Shown: piece after piece, positions 59,097 through 64,000 of the stretch
Layout: each line of letters starts with the position of its first letter
Numbering within the stretch: the first letter of the stretch is position 1
Source: Lachnospiraceae bacterium
GTDB taxonomy: Bacteria; Bacillota; Clostridia; Lachnospirales; Lachnospiraceae
Assembly: GCA_017620255.1 (NCBI GenBank)
Contig: JAFZQU010000019.1
Coordinates: forward strand, 150,160-214,159
DNA length: 64,000 nucleotides
Direction: 5' to 3'
The notes under the pieces: generated by a model
Told to the model about the DNA's origin: nothing
Databases searched by the model: none
The model's input: the letters and a program-made list of their open reading frames with translations, nothing else
Program-made: the position numbers and the translations under genes

Positions 59097-60182
59097 TTAC
59101 ATCCGAAAGCCCGCCTTGAACGCATCCGAGGAAAACGCCCGTTCATAGTCACTCAGATCGTACAGTTCGACCGGCGGAAATTTGACTTTTCCTTCCTGCA
59201 AAATCAGCAAAGCCTTGTCAAACGGACCGCATCTGCTCCCGACGATCGTGATCTCATCGATCGGCAGCACGCTTAAGTTAAGGCCGCTCGTTCCGGCATA
59301 GGTACTCTTCAAAACGATCACGCCCATCTTGCGCACGATCTGCAGCGCCAGCTTCAGCCCGGAAGGACTGCCTGTTGCGTCTACGACAAAATCATAGCTT
59401 TCTTCGGGTCGTAAGTCCCTATACGTATCTGCCCCCTGCGCGCCGTCCGTTCCATTCCTCCCTAAAGCTTGCACATCGTTCACTTCGCTTCCATCTGCAT
59501 TCTGCGCGCTGTCCGTTCCATTCCTCCCTGAAGTTTGCACATCGTTCACTTCGCTCGTGAGAAACGACCGGTAGTCTAAGGTTTCTGCGTACGGCTCAAA
59601 CAGTGCCAGTTTGTCTGCATGCTTTCCAATGACCGTGAGCGGTGCGCCGGTCAGCGCCAGAACCTGTGCCGTCATAAACGCCAGCCGTCCGTCCCCAATC
59701 AGGGCTACTCTTGACGCCGGGTCGATCTTTACCTGCTCCGTCACTTCCACCGCGGCCGCAAGCGGCTCGGTGAACACGGCCTGCTCCGGGGAAAGGCCCT
59801 CCGGAACAGGATGCAGCAGATGCGTCGACAAAGCCATGTATTCCGCAAAACATCCGTCTCTTGAAAGCCCGAGTTCCACGCGGTCCGGGCAGTGTTTTTC
59901 CCGTCCGGTACGGCAGTACACACATGTTCCGCAGCCCTCGTTCATCTCGCCAACGACCAGTTTCCCGACTAACGATGCATCCGGACTCTCCACCACTTCA
60001 CCGACAAATTCATGTCCCATGATCCCCCTGAAATCAGGGCGGTAACCTTTTAAGATCTCCTTGTCCGTACTGCAGACCGCAGCATATACAATTTTGATCA
60101 GACTCTGGTCCTGATCGCACTGCGGCATCGGTGCATCTTCACGGTAGACGGCTCGCTTTCCGTCATAATACAAAGCTTTCAT
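59097..60182 (-). CDS. Zinc-type medium-chain alcohol dehydrogenase with internal repeat insert
   Basis: 361 residues. Catalytic zinc ligands Cys37, His57/Glu58 (GHEFVGEV), structural zinc Cys84, Cys87, Cys90, Cys98. The Rossmann fold begins VALIGDGRLAF. A ~44-residue insert (residues 210-253) of two 22-residue repeats (SEVNDVQ-GRNGTD) interrupts the nucleotide-binding domain at a surface loop. The substrate is unknown. The start ATG at 60182 is preceded by GGAAGG ten bases upstream. Divergent from the LexA-box gene. Confidence 0.88.
   Translation of the reverse strand: MKALYYDGKRAVYREDAPMPQCDQDQSLIKIVYAAVCSTDKEILKGYRPDFRGIMGHEFVGEVVESPDASLVGKLVVGEMNEGCGTCVYCRTGREKHCPDRVELGLSRDGCFAEYMALSTHLLHPVPEGLSPEQAVFTEPLAAAVEVTEQVKIDPASRVALIGDGRLAFMTAQVLALTGAPLTVIGKHADKLALFEPYAETLDYRSFLTSEVNDVQTSGRNGTDSAQNADGSEVNDVQALGRNGTDGAQGADTYRDLRPEESYDFVVDATGSPSGLKLALQIVRKMGVIVLKSTYAGTSGLNLSVLPIDEITIVGSRCGPFDKALLILQEGKVKFPPVELYDLSDYERAFSSDAFKAGFRM
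59424..59555. repeat. 66-bp in-frame tandem repeat, two copies
   Basis: Two ~66-bp units encoding 22-residue repeats inside the alcohol dehydrogenase gene. The insert keeps frame and falls between conserved strands of the Rossmann domain. Confidence 0.88.
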
Positions 60183-60234
60183 TTTGATTTTTCCTTCCCG
60201 GTCCTATCTGTCCCAAAAATCGGACATGTCAGTC

Positions 60235-60263
60235 TTGACATGTTCGAACATGCGTTCTATAAT
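60235..60263 (+). promoter_or_regulatory. Consensus promoter overlapped by a LexA (SOS) box
   Basis: -35 TTGACA (60235-60240), 17-bp spacer, -10 TATAAT (60258-60263): a perfect consensus. Between them CGAACATGCGTTCT (60245-60258) matches the Gram-positive LexA box (CGAAC-N4-GTTC core), and a second palindrome ATGTTCGAACAT overlaps it. LexA bound here would block the promoter. Confidence 0.85.
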
Positions 60264-60284
60264 CGGTGTACACGGAGATGGCTT

Positions 60285-60608
60285 ATGGGTGCAGAATCAT
60301 TCAGAAACAAAGCGGTAGACGTGATCTGCCAGATCAATAAGGACGGGACCATGGTTCCGATGAAGGTCCGCCTCGTGGACGAGGACGGGCTGATCCAGAC
60401 GTATATGATCAAGGCCTACCGGGATCTTTCCCACAAAGGGAATTTCCAGATGCCAAACGGCGTGATCGCGACCTCCACGATCTTTCCCTTTGAATGCAAG
60501 ATCACCAATTTCGGCAGAGAGCACACCATCCTGCTCTACTACCATGCCAATCTGCACGTTTGGCAATTGGCAGTGCCGGAGAAACCTTCCGGTCCCTCCG
60601 GCAGCTGA
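60285..60608 (+). CDS. Small protein under a LexA-type promoter, unknown function
   Basis: 107 residues from the ATG at 60285 (GGAGA upstream). A soluble beta-rich protein, with strands VICQINKDGTMVPMKVRLV, IQTYMIKAYRDL and HTILLYYHANLHVWQL. I do not recognise a named family; small proteins of similar size occur with SOS Y-family polymerase genes in Firmicutes, but no polymerase is adjacent here. A consensus promoter with a LexA box makes it a probable SOS-induced gene. It could be an accessory to DNA repair, or an inhibitor; this is inference. Confidence 0.75.
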   Translation: MGAESFRNKAVDVICQINKDGTMVPMKVRLVDEDGLIQTYMIKAYRDLSHKGNFQMPNGVIATSTIFPFECKITNFGREHTILLYYHANLHVWQLAVPEKPSGPSGS

Positions 60609-60624
60609 TATTCTGATTACATAT

Positions 60625-60734
60625 CTGCACCTGCGCGCTTACTTCATCTGCATACATGTATGTCTCTGCGACTGCACCTTCGCGCTTACTTCATCTGCTT
60701 GCATGTATGTCTCTGCGACTGCACCTTCGCGCTT
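60625..60734. repeat. 47-bp tandem repeat, two copies plus a partial
   Basis: Two near-identical 47-bp units (60641-60687 and 60688-60734) and a partial copy (60625-60640), lying between the converging LexA-box and vWA genes and ending at the vWA stop codon. No terminator is obvious in this gap. Confidence 0.85.
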
Positions 60735-61402
60735 CAGTTCTGGCGCTCCTCATAATCGCGGTCGATCTTCGCTTTCCAGTTCCCACCGGCCAAAGATGCA
60801 TGCAACGCTTGCGGCGCGGCACCCCTTACCTGCGCGATCGCTTCATCCAGAACCTCGTAATTGAGGGCCGTACCGACTGCATCACAGTGGAAGTTTGCAG
60901 CCCTGTCTCCGTCGATCCCGATACTTCCCGCAACCTCAACCGCATCAATATTTGCACCCAGGAAGAGGAACTCCCAGTTATGCTTTTTCTGACGGTTTTT
61001 GATCTTCTTCTTGATATCGTTGTAACTGTATTTCCTGCTGGCATTCTCCATGCCGTCCGTCGTGATCACGAACAGGGTCTTTGCAGGCTTGTCCTCTTCG
61101 CGGGTCGCCTTCTGGACTTTCGCGATGTGGTCGATCGCGCCGCCGACCGCATCCAGCAGGGCCGTGCATCCTCTGACATAGTAGTCGTCATCCGTCATCT
61201 TCTTGACGTTCTTAATGCTGACTCTGTCATGCAGCACCGTGGTCACATCATCGAACAGGACCGTTGAAACATACGCTTCGCCGTCTTCCTTTTTCTGCTT
61301 TTTGATCATGGAATTGAACCCGCCGATGGTGTCCGCTTCCAGACCGCTCATGGATCCGCTTCTGTCCAGGATGAATACCAGTTCTGTTAAATTTTCTCTC
61401 AT
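60734..61402 (-). CDS. von Willebrand factor A-domain protein
   Basis: 222 residues, cytoplasmic (no signal peptide). MIDAS motif DRSGSMS at residues 13-19, with the further metal residues in GCTALLDAV (Thr) and VITTDGMENAS (Asp). vWA domains bind partners through a divalent metal. The C-terminus (VRGAAPQALHASL) is short and basic. GGAGG precedes the ATG but is held in an inverted repeat. The macro-domain gene lies 446 bp upstream, in the same direction. Possible role: stress or ADP-ribose signalling module, an inference. Confidence 0.85.
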   Translation of the reverse strand: MRENLTELVFILDRSGSMSGLEADTIGGFNSMIKKQKKEDGEAYVSTVLFDDVTTVLHDRVSIKNVKKMTDDDYYVRGCTALLDAVGGAIDHIAKVQKATREEDKPAKTLFVITTDGMENASRKYSYNDIKKKIKNRQKKHNWEFLFLGANIDAVEVAGSIGIDGDRAANFHCDAVGTALNYEVLDEAIAQVRGAAPQALHASLAGGNWKAKIDRDYEERQN

Positions 61403-61404
61403 AA

Positions 61405-61452
61405 TGATTACCTCCGTAAATGTGTTTGTTTGTTGTTTCTGAGGTAATCATA
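61405..61452 (-). promoter_or_regulatory. Inverted repeat masking the vWA ribosome binding site
   Basis: Perfect 11-bp arms ATGATTACCTC (61405-61415) and GAGGTAATCAT (61442-61452), 26-base loop. In the leftward mRNA the GGAGG site and bases before the ATG form one arm, so the stem would hide the ribosome binding site and control translation. Confidence 0.72.
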
Positions 61453-61538
61453 CAGCCCGGCCGTTACCCACCGGTCACTTGCCAGGCGACATTTTTTTCT
61501 TTTTATTTACATGGCTATTTTTATACTTTTTTCCAGCA

Positions 61539-61836
61539 ACTACGTGTGAATGATGAAACAATCGATTGTTTACACGTAGTTTTTTGCTGTTTTCGTCCTG
61601 CGGCTACGTGTAATTGATGAAGACATTGATTATTTACACGTAGTTTTTCTCTGCTTTCGTCTTGAAACTACGTGTAATTGGAAAGGATATCAACTATTTA
61701 CACGTAGTCATCCTCTATTTATGTCTTGAAACTACGTGTAACTGGAAGGAGTGTCAGTAATTTACACGTAGCCATTCTCTATTTATGTCCTAAAACTACG
61801 TGTAACAGAAAGGATTGTCAGTAATTTACACGTAGT
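61539..61836. repeat. Array B: alternating inverted 9-bp half-sites with 64-bp period
   Basis: In the gap between the vWA and macro-domain genes. ACACGTAGT copies start at 61572, 61636, 61700, 61764 (last base variant, GTAGC) and 61828, exactly 64 bp apart; reverse-complement copies start at 61539, 61603, 61667, 61731 and 61795. Gaps alternate 24 and 22 bp. Sequence between half-sites differs more from unit to unit than in array A. With the hairpin at 61405-61452 it fills the 445-bp gap. Confidence 0.95.
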
Positions 61837-61847
61837 CATCCCACACT

Positions 61848-63071
61848 TCAATGCGTGTGAACTCCGAGAGATTCTTCTCCGTGTTCAAACAGCGCAATAT
61901 TGATCTCGTGAATATCGTAAGCTTCTCTCTCGATAAAATATTGCACGATCAGGTCCTGCCTGCTGCAGGGCGAGAATGCAAAACCTGCTCTCGAAAGAAG
62001 ATCCTTTGTCTCATCCAGATTCAGTTGCAGCGCGACCGCAAGTGCCAGCGCAGTCGACTTGCTCGGATTTCTGGTCGTCCCGCATTTGAGTTTCGAGAAA
62101 GCCTTCCGGTCCAGGTTCGCCCGCTTCTGCACTTCCACATCCGTGAGTCCCTTATCATCCGCAAACGAGAAGACCATCTCCATGAATGTTTTGTCCAGGT
62201 TCTCGATCACATCTTCTAAGCTGCGCTTCTTTTCAAGCCTCTCCGCGCGCAGGCTCTCCATGACCGGAGCAGCACACGCATCGGCCTCCACAACCTCCCG
62301 CAGTTTCTTCCTGCCAAGTCCGAATCGGGATTCCTTGTGCTTCTCTTCAGAGCGGCCTGCCGATTCATCCATATCGGCACTGAGTTCCTCCATGCGTACC
62401 GCCGCACCCGTGAATGTGGCGCCGGCCATGTTGGCTCTCGACATATCATAGTATGGCCCGGCATCCCGCGGCATCCTACCATCCTGCGGCATCCTACCAT
62501 TCGGCACCGGCCCGTAATCATATTCTTCTTTCCGCTTCTCCTCTACATAGTTATCATTGATATACGCATCAATATCCCCATAGAGTTCGGATGAAAGATG
62601 AACCGATTTCCGGTCAAATACCACCAGATACAGTTCCGTGTCATGATCTGCCAGATGCGCTTCGATCTCAGACAGTGCGATCCGAAGCGCGATCCCTTTC
62701 GGGAAACCGTAGCTCCCTGACGCAAGTAACGGAATGGCAAGGCTCTGCACGCCGTGCTCTTCGGCTACCCGGAACACACTCTTATAGCAGTTTCGGATGA
62801 CCTCTTCCTCGCCTGCCTCGCCGCCCTGCCAGGCAGTCCCGACGGTATGGATGATGTATTTTGCAGGCAGGTTAAATCCGTCTGTCAGCACGGATGATCC
62901 CGCAGCGATGTCACCGATCTCCCGGCGTTTGGCAAGGAGCGCATCAGCCCCTGCTGCCGTGTAAACAGCCGTATCGATCCCCGCGCCAAAAACCGGCTTC
63001 GGATTGGCCGGATTGACGATGGCATCCACCTGCATTTTCGTTATGTCGTTTCTGACGATCTGAAGCGGCAT
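61848..63071 (-). CDS. Macro-domain protein with C-terminal helix-turn-helix-like domain
   Basis: 407 residues. The N-terminal macro domain (~1-165) has the ADP-ribose loops VNPANPKPVFGAGID and LLASGSYGFPKGIA, so binding or removal of ADP-ribose-type ligands is expected. A low-complexity, partly repeated linker (GRMPQDGRMPRD) follows. The C-terminal ~120 residues (GLTDVEVQKRANLDRKAF, KSTALALAVALQLNLDE) resemble a Cro/XRE-like helix-turn-helix. GGAG precedes the ATG, and it is one base after the flavodoxin stop: a two-gene operon bounded by arrays B and C. It may couple ADP-ribose sensing to DNA or RNA binding. Confidence 0.82.
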   Translation of the reverse strand: MPLQIVRNDITKMQVDAIVNPANPKPVFGAGIDTAVYTAAGADALLAKRREIGDIAAGSSVLTDGFNLPAKYIIHTVGTAWQGGEAGEEEVIRNCYKSVFRVAEEHGVQSLAIPLLASGSYGFPKGIALRIALSEIEAHLADHDTELYLVVFDRKSVHLSSELYGDIDAYINDNYVEEKRKEEYDYGPVPNGRMPQDGRMPRDAGPYYDMSRANMAGATFTGAAVRMEELSADMDESAGRSEEKHKESRFGLGRKKLREVVEADACAAPVMESLRAERLEKKRSLEDVIENLDKTFMEMVFSFADDKGLTDVEVQKRANLDRKAFSKLKCGTTRNPSKSTALALAVALQLNLDETKDLLSRAGFAFSPCSRQDLIVQYFIEREAYDIHEINIALFEHGEESLGVHTH

Positions 63072-63072
63072 A

Positions 63073-63519
63073 CTATTTCTCCTCTATGTCTTCTGCACTC
63101 TTAACGAGTTTGGCCGTCACTTCCGTAGCACCTTCCACATACGATTTCAGTTTCTCAGCCGTCTTTCCGATGCCGCTCCCGCCGGATGTCGCAAACGCAT
63201 ATACCTTCTTACCCGTCCAGTCGTACGCCTTGCAGAACGTGTTCACAACGTTCGGTGCGCAGCCGTACCAGATCGGGAACCCGACATAGACCGTGTCATA
63301 CTTTTCGAACTCCGCGACACTGCCCTGCACAGGCACTTCCTTGCCGCCGAATTTCTCCTTATTGCATCGCGCTAACGGATTCGGCCAACGGATGTCGGAT
63401 TTGGTGTAGGGCACCTCCGGGACGATCTCAAACAGGTCCGCCCCGATCTTTTGCGCAAACGCCTCCGCTACCTTTTTGGTCGTTCCCTCCGCGCTGAAAA
63501 AAGTCACCAGTGTACTCAT
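63073..63519 (-). CDS. Flavodoxin
   Basis: 148 residues from the ATG at 63519 (GGAGGG upstream); upstream in-frame codons to 63624 have no such site. The FMN phosphate loop is TFFSAEGTTKKVAEAF and the isoalloxazine loop VGFPIWYGCAPNVVNTF; FATSGGSGIGKT is the third loop. It carries electrons to unknown partners or, in this short acidic form, acts as a quinone-type reductase. First gene of a two-gene operon with the macro-domain gene. Confidence 0.92.
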   Translation of the reverse strand: MSTLVTFFSAEGTTKKVAEAFAQKIGADLFEIVPEVPYTKSDIRWPNPLARCNKEKFGGKEVPVQGSVAEFEKYDTVYVGFPIWYGCAPNVVNTFCKAYDWTGKKVYAFATSGGSGIGKTAEKLKSYVEGATEVTAKLVKSAEDIEEK

Positions 63520-63631
63520 ATTTACCCTCCAATCGTGCTCAACAGAAACTGAAATCATTATACTACAGAAAACGCGACTTTTTAAATATGTATTCTCTTC
63601 TTCAAGTCGTCGCAAATCGCCCACAGGCTCA

Positions 63632-63800
63632 GTTACGTGTGAAAAACTGATTATCCATACAATACACGTAGTTTTATAGTAAAATCATGGATCGACTACG
63701 TGTAAACACCCAATGCACTCGCAAATTACACGTAGTTTTGAAGCAGAATCGGCGAGTAACTACGTGTGTAGAGATTGTTATTATAAATATTACACGTAGT
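63632..63800. repeat. Array C: alternating inverted 9-bp half-sites with 64-bp period
   Basis: Three units upstream of the flavodoxin gene and 100 bp before the rightward gene at 63899. ACACGTAGT copies start at 63664, 63728 and 63792 (64 bp apart); reverse-complement copies at 63632 (GTTACGTGT, slightly off), 63695 and 63759. Gaps are 22 and 24 bp apart from the first (23). The sequence between half-sites is unrelated to arrays A and B. The rest of the 379-bp gap is AT-rich with a -10-like TATAAT (about 63559-63564) for the flavodoxin gene. Confidence 0.92.
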
Positions 63801-63898
63801 CCCGGAAATACTAATTGGATTTTGTAAGAACCTGGTGTAAGATTTTGATTGTAATTTTATCTTTTAATTTACTGCGCTAAGGCAAAGAGGGTAAACAA

Positions 63899-64000
63899 AT
63901 GAGTTCATTATTAAAATCCACATTGAATACAAGAGCCTTGCCAACGGGAGACTTGCGTTATATTAGAAGTGACTTTCCTGGAAACCTATCAGATGATGAA
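63899..64000 (+). CDS. Start of a rightward gene, possibly a protein-tyrosine-phosphatase-like protein (runs off window)
   Basis: Only 34 residues are visible. AGAGGG precedes the ATG at 63899. The segment TRALPTGDLRYIRSDFPG and LSDDE recalls the start of Tyr/Ser phosphatase-family proteins (RSD followed by LSDEE), but this is too short to be sure. The AT-rich composition upstream and in the gene differs from its neighbours, which could mark recent acquisition. Confidence 0.4.
   Translation, partial: MSSLLKSTLNTRALPTGDLRYIRSDFPGNLSDDE

Noticed and set aside
61248..61451. Leader peptide starting at ATG 61451 before the vWA gene
   Set aside because: No ribosome binding site, and the ORF runs on out of frame through the vWA gene; the stem-loop explains the sequence better.

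Overview
The window looks like chromosomal DNA of a clostridial Firmicute, most likely a Lachnospiraceae-type gut or rumen anaerobe. The evidence is AGGAGG-type ribosome binding sites, a CIRCE-controlled clpB, a tig-clpP-clpX-lon-engB operon, a BMP-family nucleoside-type ABC transporter, a PPi-dependent phosphofructokinase, a GH36 alpha-galactosidase, a class B sortase and several c-di-GMP proteins. No rRNA, tRNA, insertion sequence, prophage or cas gene was seen. Base composition is fairly even until the last few hundred bases, which are more AT-rich.

Layout. 1-2.4 kb: 5' half of clpB with promoter and CIRCE, a RelB/RelE-type toxin-antitoxin pair, and a cluster of four hairpins running into the trmH-like stop codon. 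2.4-13.9 kb: rRNA/tRNA methyltransferase, zinc metallopeptidase, lipid kinase, tandem SGNH protein, DUF2298 membrane protein, nuclease-helicase fusion, MATE pump, GNAT. 13.9-14.4 kb: repeat array A. 14.4-16.8 kb: K+ channel, small membrane protein, and a TetR regulator behind seven tandem 13-bp repeats. 17-24.2 kb: BMP-type ABC transporter with ktrAB lying between its binding-protein gene and its ATPase/permease genes. 24.2-32.9 kb: tig-clpP-clpX-lon-engB-AI2E-CDF operon. 32.9-39.6 kb: diguanylate cyclase, an acyltransferase/hydrolase/CPBP operon, and a three-gene operon of unknown function whose upstream region carries the same 13-bp repeats as the tetR gene. 39.7-48.4 kb: CofE-like ligase, CYTH protein, HD-GYP/REC protein, Tim44-like protein, malic enzyme, THUMP methyltransferase, rdgB, phosphodiesterase. 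48.4-60.2 kb: 5'-nucleotidase, FliB-like protein, alpha-galactosidase, second diguanylate cyclase, sortase, pfp, and an alcohol dehydrogenase-like protein containing an inserted repeat. 60.2-64 kb: a small gene with a consensus promoter overlapped by a LexA box, a vWA protein, a macro-domain protein, a flavodoxin, repeat arrays B and C, and the start of a rightward gene.

The most unusual signal is a family of intergenic arrays (A 13.92-14.38 kb, B 61.54-61.84 kb, C 63.63-63.80 kb). A 9-bp half-site ACACGTAGT and its reverse complement ACTACGTGT alternate with almost invariant 22-bp and 24-bp gaps, giving an exact 64-bp period. In B and C the sequence between half-sites has largely diverged while the spacing is kept, which points to selection on geometry (a cooperatively binding protein or a DNA/RNA fold) rather than simple tandem duplication. 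Arrays B and C bracket a flavodoxin plus macro-domain gene pair. A second strong observation is the shared 13-bp repeat operator that links the TetR gene at 16 kb to the uncharacterised 37.3-39.5 kb operon.

Working together: the chaperone/protease genes (clpB, tig, clpP, clpX, lon) form the protein-quality-control core. KtrAB and the voltage-gated-type channel handle K+. Two GGDEF proteins and one HD-GYP protein make and break c-di-GMP. Pfp, malic enzyme and alpha-galactosidase represent carbohydrate metabolism. RdgB and the LexA-box gene belong to nucleotide/DNA damage responses.
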